Positions 9,901 to 20,086 of a DNA stretch of 64,000 bases are shown here, piece by piece. The position numbers and the translations under genes are program-made. The stretch is from Plectrocnemia conspersa. Taxonomy: Eukaryota; Arthropoda; Insecta; Trichoptera; Polycentropodidae. Position 1 is the stretch's first letter, and every line of letters begins with the position of its first letter. The notes below the pieces were generated by a model. It searched no databases and was not told the DNA's origin. It was given only the letters and a program-made list of their open reading frames with translations. The stretch covers positions 310,001-374,000 of the forward strand of contig VTFK01000086.1 in assembly GCA_009617715.1 (NCBI GenBank), in the 5' to 3' direction.

Positions 9901-12580
9901 GTTCCACTGTTACTAACCTTCTGTCGTTCACCAAAACGGTGACAAATTCTCTCGATGCGGGAATTCAAGTAGACGTCGTGTATACAGATTTTGAGAAAGG
10001 CTTTGACAAAGTTTGTCATGGGTTATTATTAAAAAAATTGTCGAACCTCGGTTGCTCGGATAATTTAACTCGGTTATTCTCGAGTTATTTAAGCAATCGT
10101 AGACAGTTTGTAACCTATGGTGGCCGATTGTCGAAAGAATATTTTACCCCTTCGGGTGTTTCTCAAGGATCCAATCTGGGCCCTCTGCTTTTTGGGTTAT
10201 TTATTAATGACATAAATACAGCAATTACAAATTCAAGTTTTCTTCTGTACGCAGATGATTTAAAATTATATAAATGCATTCGATCTGTTGCGGACTCCTC
10301 TCTACAAAGTGATTTAGACTCTCTATGTAGATGGGCTTCCGTTAACCATCTGCCTTTAGTGTCGGAAAGTACCATACTGTGTCATTTTCTCGATCCCATT
10401 CGCCATCAGCTTATTTCTACCATCTCAGTAGTAACATTTTGACTAGAGAAACTTCCACTAAAGATCTCAGAATCACTTTCGAGAGCAAATGGAGGTTCTC
10501 TTTACACATACACAACGTCTGTGATAAATCTTCCAAGATGCTCGGCTTTGTTATGAGGAATGCCTTTCACTTTGACAATCCGTCAGTTATTCGCATCCTC
10601 TATGACACCTTAGTTCGTAGCATTCTTGAATCGGGATCTATAATTTGGAATCACCGAATAGCCAAATATTCCATTTTAGTGGAAAAAATTCAAAAAAGGT
10701 ATTTAAGATACCTTTACAAAAGGACATTTGGTTATTATCCCTACATATATCCCAGCGCCTTTCTTTTAGGAGTGTTGGGATACGATTCGCTGAGTTCTCG
10801 CAGAAATTTGTATGTCGCTAAGCATTTTTTCAAATTACTAAAAGGTGCTGTCGACAATCCAACTATTCTCGAGGAATTCCAGTTTTGGGTTCCGGAACAT
10901 TTTCAAGAATCACGATCGCGTCCTCTTTTGATGGTCGTTAGGGTTAGGACGTCCGCACTTGCTGACTCGCCTATAATAGCTGTGGCGCCTTCCGGCTCCT
11001 TAATACGCTGGCATTACATATTGACCTGTTTAATGTTAGCTACGAGGAGCTGATCCAGTTTGTATCATTTAATTTTGATATCTTATAATTTTTTGTAACG
11101 TTTATTATTTTTAAGTATTGTTCTATTTATGTATATAAACGGTTTTTCTTTGTTTTGTATATATAAAATTTGTTTTCGACCATCGTGGCGCATTGGGGTA
11201 ACCTGTTAGGCCACGATGGTCTTAATTTAATCTAAAATAAATAAATACATAAAGGTAAGTGAAAAGTACCGGGTAACACACTATGCAATCAAATAGATCA
11301 TGTGCTGATATCTAAAAGAAGAGCAAATTCAAAACACAGAGGAGCTAATGCCGATTCAGACCATTACTTGGTAAAAGTTAAACTCAAACAAAATATATTT
11401 ATCATTCAACAAAAAGAAGGGCAAAAGAGAAAAAGGTAGCACAGAAGAAAAATTAAATAGTATAATGAAACCTGGGAAGGAATGCATAGTGGCCAGGAGA
11501 AAAAGAAAATTCATCAACAAAAAACTCTATTTCTAGAAATTAAGTTCTTATACTAGCTACGATTAGACTTTAAGCTATTGAAATCTAAATACTTCATATT
11601 AATAATGAAAGATATACCGCTAGATATGTAGCAGCTGTTATCCATATATTTTTAACTCTTCTATTGATTCCAGTCCGTATGAAGAATAAGTCGTATTCTA
11701 GCAGAAATGAAAATTTACCATCGTACAATCCGACTTTACCATGTCTCGATATCGCTACATAGCAAAACGAAGTTGGTGTTTCGATTGGAATAATTATTGC
11801 GATAGATTCTTTCTGAAAATCATCAATATTAAGACTTAATATATCATAAGGTTATTGAAAATAAATTTTATTTAATAAATTTAAACTTTGCAATGGTTCA
11901 GGTCTTCGATTTTTATGTTAGACTTGTTTATAGGAACCTCTAAATCCAAATGCTGTTCTGTTTTATATTTGGCGAGTTCAAGCAGTTGATCGAGCAATCG
12001 TTTCCATTGTATAAACCCAGATTTTTCTTCATCAAGCGCTTGAAACAGTTTGATGGCATAAAGATTGTAATCTGAATGACCTGTACATTAAAAATGTTCA
12101 GTAAATAATAAACATTACAAGTTTGAGATAATAAATATTTACCATATATGGAATTAATAGCACTCATAAAACGCCCTTCGTCAATCTGCAGCAGTTCTTT
12201 GTTGTTATATATCGGTTTTGAATTATCAAAAAAGTATTTTCTAAGTTGTAACAGAGCCGATATGTCGAGCTTTAATAATAGCTTATTGAACGATCTGTCA
12301 TTTGAATCGCTGATGTTAATAAAATAAATGGTTAAATAAAATTGCAATATGTATTTTTATTGACATTTATTATAAATATAAGAAATAAATAAACATAAAA
12401 AAAAAAAATATGCTTTTATCAGCAAATCTCATTTTTAAATGAGCGTTTTGAATGTCAATTCTACTAACTGTATTTGCATCTAAATAAACTTTATTTAGAT
12501 TCAAATAATATAACATAATAATACAATGTTTACCAAAGTGATGAATTGTTTAACGATGTATTATGCGAGAAGTTATTCAT
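3947..12580 (-). CDS. EF-hand/WD-repeat protein of the WDR49/WDR64/WDY type (13 exons)
   Basis: I rebuilt this gene from splice sites. Exons in transcript order: 12580-12534, 12309-12143, 12080-11887, 11812-11618, 8101-7988, 7923-7768, 7702-7511, 7452-7261, 7203-6974, 6583-6369, 4545-4322, 4256-4096, 4034-3947. They total 2175 nt, giving 724 residues plus TAA, with matching phases and GT/AG at every junction. Residues about 81-103 form an EF-hand-like helix-loop-helix (LFQALDEEKSGFIQW). Exons 4-9 carry WD repeats, with strands such as AISRHGKVGLYDG, LIITASDKSMMVYD, LVIGDDLGGLTTITF and VLTTGGGDGVVRLWEP. In the family such proteins form beta-propellers, and several are axonemal or testis-linked; that role is inferred here. 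The family's best-known members are nearer 1000 residues, so extra exons are possible. The first exon (47 nt, ATG at 12580) and the exon 10-11 junction (GCAG|GTTTGG) are the weakest calls. Reading through that donor would instead end at a TGA at 6304. Intron 4 (8102-11617) holds nested LINEs; intron 10 holds DNA transposons. Confidence 0.82.
4700..5235 (+). pseudogene. Decayed Tigger/pogo-type DDE transposase C-terminal fragment
   Basis: A plus-strand frame from about 4715 reads LPNTTSIMQPMDQGVIHTFK. This is the well-known motif around the third catalytic region of pogo/Tigger (DDE_1) transposases. Downstream stretches (IAWSKNSIFMMSNVWNKL, then an acidic EEEDFNLNE segment) match the family's C-terminal pattern but are broken by stops. 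No upstream catalytic half or terminal repeats are visible. It lies in intron 10 of the WD-repeat gene, opposite in strand. Confidence 0.7.
5235..5345 (-). repeat. SINE tail fragment (tail type A), minus strand
   Basis: The reverse complement contains GATGTCACCAATTCA followed by GCATTGGGCTTACACCT and GTTACAAC. These parallel the tail of the SINE copy ending near 35.27 kb (TTTGGCTTACGCCTG, then GCAACGAAAG). Only the tail is present, so the family assignment is tentative. Confidence 0.4.
5426..5492 (-). repeat. tRNA-like sequence (tRNA pseudogene or SINE head)
   Basis: On the minus strand an A-box-like TAGCTTAGTTGG is followed by an anticodon-loop-like CTAGTAA (AGT, Thr-like). A B-box-like GAGTTCGGGCC then sits in a T arm that pairs with one mismatch (AGGAG/CCCCT). 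The acceptor ends (GTTGGAA and GCAGCAG) do not pair, and the anticodon stem has mismatches. It is therefore not a functional tRNA. It is more likely a tRNA-derived retroelement head, distinct from the main SINE family of this window. Confidence 0.5.
5924..6178. mobile_element. Complete 255-bp hAT-type MITE
   Basis: Perfect 14-bp terminal inverted repeats, CAGTGGCGTAGCTA at the left and TAGCTACGCCACTG at the right. The element is flanked by a perfect 8-bp direct repeat TGTATGCA (5916-5923 and 6179-6186). An 8-bp target duplication and CAGTGGCG-type ends are hallmarks of the hAT superfamily. The interior has a long G-run near each end and no coding capacity, so it is non-autonomous. It lies in intron 10 of the WD-repeat gene. 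The intact duplication and perfect ends suggest a fairly recent insertion. Confidence 0.85.
8838..9130 (+). repeat. tRNA-derived SINE, copy 2 (tail type B)
   Basis: The head includes TAGACGAGTGGTA (A box) and GATCTGAATC (B box). The core TCTCACGGATGAATATCGTG follows. The 3' end (TATTGAAAGTTCTCTGATAA, then TTTCAGATCATA, ending TTCAACAACAAAAC) is shared with the copy at 31.1 kb but differs from tail type A. It ends where the RTE-like LINE relic begins, inside intron 4 of the WD-repeat gene. Confidence 0.65.
9880..11247 (+). mobile_element. 5'-truncated Jockey/I-type LINE nested in the RTE relic
   Basis: It begins inside the reverse transcriptase domain at NGFRPARSTVTNLL (frame from 9882). It continues through DVVYTDFEKGFDKVCHGLLL, PSGVSQGSNLGPLLF and the catalytic FLLYADDLKLY. 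A frameshift near 10357 moves the frame to HTVSFSRSHSP, followed by the usual C-terminal region. A second frameshift near 11000 leads to LLNTLALHIDLFNVSYEEL and a TAA near 11091. A 3'UTR of about 155 nt follows with a perfect stem-loop and an AAATA-type tail. Two frameshifts and no in-frame stops over about 390 codons suggest it is younger than its host RTE copy. No long target duplication is visible (at most ACAT). Confidence 0.85.
11178..11221 (+). repeat. Perfect 12-bp stem-loop in the LINE 3'UTR
   Basis: GACCATCGTGGC (11178-11189) and GCCACGATGGTC (11210-11221) are perfect reverse complements around a 20-nt loop. They sit about 25 nt before the A-rich tail. In several LINE families a 3' hairpin is bound by the element's own reverse transcriptase to start target-primed synthesis. 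That role is inferred here. Confidence 0.75.
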
Positions 12581-12874
12581 TTTTATATCACATGTGGATC
12601 AATCTGAACATGTTAAACGTTTCCAAGCAACAATGTCATGGTTACCGTAATACATTTTGCAAAACCCTTGGATTAAGGTAACCATTTAGTAACTAAATTA
12701 ATACAAGTTTTAATCCTACATACTTAGTTTACTTCATCATTTCTCACTCTAAAGTGAAAGCGAAAAAAGAAATTCAAATGGGAATAAAACTTTTTCCATA
12801 TATACATACATAAATATCACAATATTTCGGAAAGATTGGTACAACGTTTTTATACTGCGCCCACACTTTTCTTT

Positions 12875-12880
12875 TTTATT
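12875..12880 (-). promoter_or_regulatory. Candidate poly(A) signal of the DDX43-type gene
   Basis: AATAAA on the minus strand about 208 nt after the DDX43 stop codon at 13088, before the WD-repeat gene starts at 12580. It is the first AATAAA I see downstream. In AT-rich DNA this remains a modest inference. Confidence 0.4.
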
Positions 12881-13087
12881 GAGAGTATAAAAAAATATAA
12901 ATAGGTACTTGCAATCTTATAATTTGATGAATTTTATAGGCTGAATCGATATATGCTAAAATTAATGTATAAATATTGTAGCAGAATCATTTATCATTAC
13001 AAAAGATTTTATACGCTTAACTGAGTTTCTTTTTGAGATTAAATTGCATTATAAAAATATTAAATGGATTAAAATATATAGGAACAT

Positions 13088-16000
13088 TTAAGAAAAGTTG
13101 CCGAATGGCGAAAATCCGTTGGAACGGCGTCCTCGACCGCCTCCTCTGCCTCTTCCTCCACCGCGCCCGCCTCCTTCCTTTTCTCTGCGCTCTTTCATCG
13201 CCGTGAACCTTGTGGCCATCTCTCTGAGTTCTTGCGGCACTTCTTGCTGAGCCTCTTCCAAGATGCCGATCAGTTCCGCGGCTTTACCCCAATCTTGCCT
13301 AGTGACGTACGATATTGATGTACCCTTCTTGCCAGCCCGACCTGTCCTACCGATACGATGCACATACTCCTCCATAGCGTGTGGGAAATCAAAATTAATC
13401 ACATAAGTCACGTCTTCTATATCCAATCCTCTGCTGGCGACGTCCGTCGCAATCAGAACATTCGTCTCTCCAGTCTGCATGGCTTCCACGGCGCTTTCGC
13501 GATCCGACTGCTCCAATCCGCCGTAAATACTGCGATAATCTACCCCAGCGAGCGCTAAATCCGTCGAAACCCAGGTCGCCGTGAAACGCTTTCCACAAAA
13601 CACAATCGCTTTTTCATCTTGCCCCATCACTTTTAAAAACTTCAACAAAGTATCGAATTTTTCTTCTTCGTCCAAAAGAACTATTTCTTGCGTTACAGTA
13701 TGAACGGCGGCCAAATCTAACGATCCGACCACAATTTGTACTGCATTTTTAGTGTAAGTCTCTGCTAAACGTCGCACGGAAGAAGGCCAAGTAGCGGAAG
13801 TCATGATTGATTGCCTATCTTCTCGAACGTCGGTAAGCGATCGTCTGATTTGAGGCTCGAAACCCATATCAAGCATCCTGTCGGCTTCGTCCAGCACCAA
13901 CATAGTGATCGCTTCCATATTAACAAAATCGGAATCGATCAAATCATTTAATCTTCCGGGAGTAGCAATCAAAATCTCGACTCCGGCTTGGATTTTATTA
14001 ATCTGATCTTTTTTGGATACGCCACCGTATACGCAGACAGCTTTAATGTCTTTGTATTGATATTTAGCAACTTCTTTTTGTATTTGAAGTGCCAATTCGC
14101 GCGTCGGCGCTAATATTAATATATTGGGTCCTCTGCGTTCCGATCTTGGAGTCGTTTGCGCTTCTATATGTAGGAACGCCGGAAGGAGGAATGCGAGCGT
14201 TTTTCCGGTGCCGGTTTGAGCGATCCCGATGACGTCTCTCCCTTGCATGATGGCCGGCCATGCTTGAGCTTGGATCGGAGACGGTTCAATAAAGTTTTGT
14301 TTGCGTATCTCTTCCATAATTTCGGGATAATCGCCGAATGCCTGTTCGAAGGTCATCACTGGATTCGGCACAGGCGGCGGCGGCTCATCTGTATCCCCAG
14401 TCGGTAGATTGTTAGCCATTACATCGAAATGTGTCTTACGCCATTCGTCAACTTGCGCTGCGGTGAGCGCAGCCACATCAGGGTGTTCTTTGTAGATGTC
14501 TTTGATTATCGGTCCGAGTTCAGTTAAGCGCTGAGCTCTAAATTGTTTGGCTTCTTCCGCAGCGGCTTTCCAATCGATCGGTGCATTAGTCGCGGATGGT
14601 ACATATTCTCTTCTAGGCGGCGATGACGCTCTAAGGAATTGCATTTCAGGTTCTGCCAGCATTGGTTGGACAATGACTCTAGCCCGTTCTCGTTCCTCGT
14701 CAGTTCCGAATATGGTGGCTGTGACTTCTTCTTGCGTTTCCAATATGAAGATTTCCGCTCCGCTGTCCTGTGATATCTGGCGGACCTTGGATCCGCCACG
14801 TCCGATGATCCTTCCTGTAACCAAAATTTTAAAATATGAAAATAGATTTTGTGGAGTGAAAGATCCTTGGGCCCACGGTCGTATCAGGCTCAGGAGTTTC
14901 GGCCCATGAGCAACCAGATATCTAGCCTGGCTTTCGCGCCTGCATACTGGGCAAACAGGCGCTAGGCAAGGCCTCCTTCCTAGATCGTCACAAGAGACAA
15001 CCTGGACGGGTAGACCGTCGAGATCTAGCTACTGGTGGTCTCCGGCATCACTATCCTTTTTGTGTTCTTAAATATTAAAGAATGAAAGAGAAATATGAAT
15101 TAGATATAAAAACATCCCTTTTTATGCTGCTTAACCACTTAAAACGCAAGCAACTCACAGGTGAGTCCCTTGTTATTTTTTTAAAACAAATTAATATTTA
15201 AAAACAAATAAATTCATTATTTACAATTTTTTAAATTAGTAAAGATTATTGTACCAGCTTCATTTACCAGTAAGCCAAGTATTTTACATGTATTTTCTTA
15301 AAGAAATACCGACGTGTGAAGAGAAATAATAATTGACTCATTAAATAGTCGCTGGCGTTTAAAGAGTTAAAGGTATTCATTGTTCTACTTATAGAACAGT
15401 CTATAGAGGCGCTGAAGAGGGAAACATTCTATTGCCTTAGGCGTGTAGATTACATGCCCTTGAATAAGATTACAATATTACTACTATACAGTGATATCTC
15501 GGTATACGTCCTTAATCCGTTCCAGATCCTTGGACTTATACCAAATAAGACGTATACCAAACGTATTTTTCGCGCGGTGTTGTAACTCAATACAAATTGC
15601 GCATGAGCAATGCGTCTTTTTGACTCATACAAGTTGTAGCACGCACGCGGGTCGTATTCCAAACAAAGGTCTTATACCAAGCAAAATGTTTTATACCAAG
15701 CAAAAAGCTCGTCCAAACAGGATGTATACCAAGTTGGACTTATTCCAAAGCGGACGTAAATTGAGGTTCCACTGTATTTTGTATATGATTTTGTACATTG
15801 ACATTTCTATAGATTCACTGTTCTATTGTTCTACTGAAAATTCACATTGCTGCTGTATTACACTCAAATCAAACTATTTGATTTTTATACTTGTACTGCA
15901 AACACCAGGCTCGGCATTTGAGTAGGGATTGCAATAATACCGGGATTTTCAATATCAGTATTACTGGTGTTGACATAATTATTTTAATTAATTGGTAATT

Positions 16001-18088
16001 AGTAAAAAACAAAAAATAAACTGAATACCGGTCGCATTTTTCACTATGTTTATTGATTATCAAAACTAAAGCATTGGAATACCCTGGCAATTATTATTAT
16101 TTCTACAAAACATAATTACCCAGCAAGAGATTTTGTGACTTGAAAATTTTTATGTGATTTTAAATTGTTTTTTTTATATTCATTATAATTAAATTACAAC
16201 TATAACTAATTGTCATGTTTAGTTTCTTTAAACGTCGTTAAGTTGGCTTATCTGATAGATATCCATTAATTCAAAGTCAAACTGAATGCTTTATTGCTAA
16301 GTTTATGCTGTAATATATTGTTGAATGTTAATACATGTTTGCGAATTTTGCGAAAAAATCCAGGGATTCAAGAGTCGGAACATTTTCTTTGAAGATATTG
16401 AATGAAAATGTAGTAACTATTGTTGTCTTAATGTTTTTTTTTGGGAAATATAATAAACAAGCAGGTCGAATTAACCCTTTGAGTAGTGAGTTAATTTATA
16501 TACATTTGTTAATTTGTTTGTATGCATCTGGGAATGAGTTAATTTTACGTATTTTACAATAATTTCTGTTAATTATTTATTATTTTATATTGCATTTATA
16601 GTAAATATCAGAGTTGTGACATTTTAGGCTGAGTCGAAGTCGTGAAAAATCAACCAACTCTTTTTTATTATTTTCTTTAACACTCGATTTACATGTAAAA
16701 ACCTGTCAATTTGACGGGTGTCACTAAAAATATAGTAACCAGACATTAAAAAATAAGAAGTTTACGAAAATAAAAATAATGTTAATATATTTGCATTGTT
16801 CAAAAATGTAGTCGTAAAAACCTCAGAAAAAATACTGTCTGATACAAATAAAATCAGAAGCCCGGCAATTTGATGGGTGCGTAAATATTATATTCTGACC
16901 TTTTAATATAAATTCTGACCAAAACAGTATTAAAATTCTGACCCAAAAATTAAGAGCCTCGGTTAATACTCTATAAGCATCATTTTATTCTCCGCTTCTG
17001 CTTTCAAGCAATAAGGGTATCATCGTATTCATAGTTTTATAACATGGAGACTTCTTTTTAACAACAAAAAATGTACGAATTTTAAAAAACTTGATTTTTT
17101 CCTGGTAGTATTAGTATTTGATTTTGTATTGAAGGCCGATTTTAGCTCCAGTTTCTAATTTTTTTGTTAGATATATCGGTTAAGAGATCAAGACCAATAT
17201 TGATTATACTGATACTATTTGACAATACATTGGTGCCTATAATTTACATTTTTATTTAAATTATTATTTTTTACTTTTATTCCAAATTAATTTACTGTAG
17301 AATATTTAGATGTAAAGACACATGCTCTAAAATCCACAACACTTTATAAAAGCAAACATATTTTTATCGTAATTTTTATACACTTTGTTAAGAAAAAAAT
17401 ATTTTTACGAGGACAAAAATATGGTATATCGATGGAGGAAAACCAACTAGGATTTGCTATGTTTTTTATGTGCCGGCAAGTGATGCAATTCGCGAATGTT
17501 TGGCAAAACAACCGACACCATCACAATACCAGATACTCCTGTGAAGTATTTTGATATAAAGGCAAAATCATTGAGTGAGCTGAACATTACTTTAAAGGAA
17601 TTAATATCTATGTTTAGTAATAAAAAAATAAATTAAAAACATTTTTATCACAATTTGTATATTTTACAACTCAATATTGATTGAGTGCTGGGAAAGATAT
17701 ATTGATTAAAATCAATATATTGATTAAAAATATAAGTCAAGTTAAAACTTGACTTATATTTTTATATTATTAGTAGATCAATAACAACATACTGTCTGAT
17801 TTTAAAAAATACAACATATTTTTGTAGCAGTTGATGAATTAAATTTACAAAATTTGATATAAATAGAAAATTACCCGCGCAGCCGACGGGGCCCCTCAAG
17901 ACCATTGGTGGCGGTTGACCCCTGCGACTCTGCGGTGGGACGCAGGGCCTGCGTCCCGATAAGCCGTTGTTCCCTCGGGCTCTGCCCATCGCTCGTCCTC
18001 GCCATGTTCCGCCAACGGGAGCGTTTAAGCTCTCTTGGGCCAATTTCCGTACAAGAACTTCTTCGTCGCTGTTCCAACCGTCTGACAT
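13088..18088 (-). CDS. KH-domain DEAD-box RNA helicase, DDX43 type (2 exons)
   Basis: Exon 1 (18088-17875) encodes MSDGWNSDEE and an Arg/Gly/Pro-rich linker, ending ...GPVGCA+G before GTAATT. Exon 2 starts at 14814 after TTACAG and runs to TAA at 13088. Both junctions are phase 1 and restore VGCAGRIIGRGGSKVRQI, giving 646 residues. The KH domain has its GRGG loop at about 76-79, directly after the junction. The helicase core follows: Q motif region about 249-258, AQTGTGKT 270-277, PTRELALQ, TPGRL, DEAD 380-383, SAT 411-413, ATDVASRGLD 527-536 and HRIGRTGR 557-564. An RGG-rich tail lies at 619-635. KH plus DEAD in this order, with TSATWP, defines DDX43/DDX53, an ATP-dependent RNA unwinding enzyme linked to germ cells in vertebrates. 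All catalytic motifs are intact. The open frame of exon 2 extends into the intron through a TTG, which is not a real start. The intron carries two MITEs and palindromes. Confidence 0.92.
14855..15060. other. GC-rich, translatable island in the DDX43 intron
   Basis: This patch is far richer in G and C than the surrounding intron. On the minus strand it is open in the frame reading GRRPCLAPVCPVCRRESQAR, continuing into the helicase exon 2 frame. It shows two CPVC/C-like cysteines but no domain I recognise. It could be a piece of an unidentified transposon or an alternative exon. I favour transposon debris, because spliced exon 1 joins exon 2 perfectly without it. Confidence 0.35.
15135..15366. 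mobile_element. Candidate TTAA-flanked (piggyBac-like) MITE, diverged
   Basis: TTAA at 15131-15134 and 15367-15370 flanks ends that are imperfect inverted repeats. The left end starts CCACTTAAAACGCAAGC; the right end, reverse complemented, starts CTCTTTAAACGCCAGC. Size and flanking TTAA resemble the better-preserved element at 25.06 kb. No coding sequence. It lies in the DDX43 intron. Confidence 0.45.
15489..15774. mobile_element. 286-bp pogo/Tigger-like MITE with TA duplication
   Basis: The left end is CAGTGATATCTCGGTATACG and the right end, reverse complemented, is CAGTGGAACCTCAATTTACG. Both continue with GTCC-type and TTGG/TATACC repeats, and TA flanks each side (15487-15488 and 15775-15776). 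CAGTGGAACCTC-type ends and a TA target duplication are typical of Tc1/mariner superfamily pogo-like elements. The many internal TATACCAA motifs look like short sub-terminal repeats. It is non-coding and sits in the DDX43 intron. Confidence 0.7.
17697..17764. repeat. Two adjacent perfect palindromes in the DDX43 intron
   Basis: The first is ATATATTGAT, TAAA loop, ATCAATATAT (17697-17720). The second is a 19-bp perfect inverted repeat with a 2-nt centre at 17725-17764; its arms meet at CAAGTT-AA-AACTTG. They lie about 110-180 nt downstream of the exon 1 splice donor in transcript direction. They may be foldback debris of a small transposon. Confidence 0.6.
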
Positions 18089-18828
18089 GTTACTGCCGGC
18101 GGTTTTCGATTCGAAATGACAGCCGCGTGGTGGTCTAAGAGCTTTTATATTCGGCCATAATCAACCTTATCTATTTTCCCATCAACGTCATTTACGCTTT
18201 CTTTATTCCTCCCCGTATTAAAATATAAAATAGCAAGTTGTTTAATTGCAACAATAGAAACCATATGTATCAAAAAATTTAAACTATATGTATCATTAGT
18301 TGAAGGGGTTTTTAAATTTGTATAGTTTGTAAATCAAACTGTTTGCTCGTTTATTTATGTAAATGTATATGTAGAGCATAACAGCTTTAGAACAATACAT
18401 TTTGCATAAAAAACAAAAAAAATATTTATAGAAGAATTTTAGATTGTATAATATATAATAATAAGTACCTGGATGAAATCAATTTATTGAAAGTTGTCCA
18501 ATACATGTGGTACTTCAAACAATATGCAAGAATAGTCCTGTATTTAACTGACCAGAGAATAATTCAACTTTTGATCAGTAAACGAAAATAAATAGTCCGT
18601 AAATATACTTCATGAGCAGTAGACATAATAAATGATCAGTTGACATGCGATCATATTATTGTTACATTTTGTACGCCACTAGCAAATTTTGTTTTAAGAA
18701 TAGGGCGATATCGACTGCTAAGGACAAAATGTTCCGAATGTACGTGTACCGGCTACCAGATCATCCGCGCAGTGAATAAATACAGTTTTCTTGATATTGA
18801 TTATCGATACAGCAGAGACATCTTTTGA

Positions 18829-19084
18829 GAGAGGGGCAGATGGGGGGCACCCCCTGCCATTGAATTTGCCCACAAAAATGTAAGTCATTTAATGAAATAC
18901 TATGAATCTTAATAAAATCAAAATATTGAAAAAAACGACAATTGACTCGTCAACTTTTTTCCCCCTTCCTAGAAAAAGCTGAAATGACGTCCCTGATTCA
19001 AAACCAGAAATTCTTGAGTTATCCCTCAAAGAAAATCTAAAAAAATAGTCTAGAATATTTTCCGAAAATATTTTTAAAATGTCA
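18829..19084. repeat. Probable decayed DNA-transposon end, G/C-run-bearing
   Basis: A burst of G and C runs (GGGGCAGATGGGGGGCACCCC near 18835-18857, and a C-run near 18960) is followed by AATGACGTCCCTG at 18974-18986. The motif AATGACGTCCCTG recurs at 19390-19402. CAGGGACGTCATT-type ends occur on hAT-like elements, but I find no matching opposite end, so the type is uncertain. Confidence 0.3.
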
Positions 19085-19610
19085 TTTAAGTGAAATCACA
19101 TCGGAATACATTTTCACCGGTAGATATATATTTTTCCCAATGAAGATATACTTTATTTTGCAGATGCTAGTAAACTTATATGATTTCAACTTTTCCATAC
19201 GTAGTTATTTATACTTTTACACACTTATCATTATATATATGTGCTATATTCAAATTTTAAAATAAATGTGCATTTTTTAGTATGTATATTTATATTTTCA
19301 CTAGTGAAGTTCAAAAATATATTTTCACTAGTAGATACATATATATTTCTACTAGCAAAATATAATTTAACTGATTTGGATAAATCTGCAATGACGTCCC
19401 TGATGACCAGTGTAATTATAAATCAATTGTTTGATACATTTTAACCGGTCTAGTTAGTTAAATTTTATTCATACTATTGGGAATGTAACTTCACTGTAAC
19501 AGTTGCGAAACGTCCATTTGCTGTTCAAACTCAAACTTAACTTAATGAAAGTTCTAAAACTACTTATAGTTTTTGAACTTCCATTAGATTAATTCGTTTA
19601 CATTCACTTT
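19085..19610. repeat. Dispersed repeat family R1, copy at 19 kb
   Basis: It contains several ACTAGTG/CACTAGTAG blocks, then ATCAATTGTTTGATACAT, then GCGAAACGTCCATTTGCTG followed by TTCAAACTCAAACTTAACTT. The same blocks in the same order occur at 42.53-42.79 kb (ATTAATTGTTTGATACAT, TTCGAAACGTCCTTTTACTG, TAAACTCAAACCTGATC). It is non-coding; no clear terminal structure was identified. Confidence 0.55.
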
Positions 19611-20086
19611 TATTATCGCTTTTTTATTTTTTTTAACTGAGCATTATGGAGTTATTAATTTATAAAATAATTAGTTGCCATTAAGATATATAAAAAACGA
19701 AGTTCTTGCTGAATCTTCGGGTTTTGTATGCTAGCAGCTTAATTCACGTATCGACGCGAATCAGGGGAATCATATTCCAGCATTCCTTACAAGAACTACG
19801 TGGAAAATATAAATGGATAATATTTATGTGTTGATGAACAAGTATGTGAAAAACATTTTTTGGACATTTGGAGTCAGTTTCATTTTTTTTATTGATGCGC
19901 GTATAACAAGACAAACTCTAACATCCTAGAAGCTTTAATACATACATTTTCTATATGATGATGGAATATGTGGTGCACTTGAAATATGACACGCGATTGA
20001 GCACGTTGTATACATATGATTAAAATTAAGTGGTGTTCTTGCTCTAGAATAGGCATTTTTTATGCTAAATAGTAATATTTTATTTT

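Larger units (their letters stand above)
9131..11560 (+). mobile_element. RTE-type LINE endonuclease relic, interrupted at 9880-11247
   Basis: Across several frames broken by stops I read TWNVQTMLQPGKMQ, ALQEIRWKEAG, IFNITFVNAYAPTEE, ALVILGDFNAKV and CFPHKNI. After a 1.37-kb gap come NQIDHVLISKRR and ADSDHYLVKVKL. These are consecutive motifs of the apurinic-type endonuclease of RTE-clade LINEs, often mislabelled craniofacial development protein 2-like in insect annotations. The frame of CFPHKNI (ending 9879) resumes at 11248 with HKG, as the family expects, so the intervening DNA is an insertion. The reverse transcriptase half is missing or unrecognisable after about 11550. It is dead sequence inside WD-gene intron 4. 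Confidence 0.82.

Noticed and set aside
14815..14824. TTG start giving MVTGRIIG for the helicase
   Set aside because: The codon is intronic; TTACAG at 14820-14815 is a splice acceptor, and exon 1 at 17875-18088 supplies the true start with matching phase.
16471..16500. TTAACCCTTTGAG as the start of another TTAA-type element
   Set aside because: No complementary right end followed by TTAA was found nearby.
16690..16960. CCTGTCAATTTGACGGGT-like motifs and triple ATTCTGACC in the DDX43 intron
   Set aside because: Suggestive of a DNA-transposon end, but I could not find paired terminal repeats or a target duplication.
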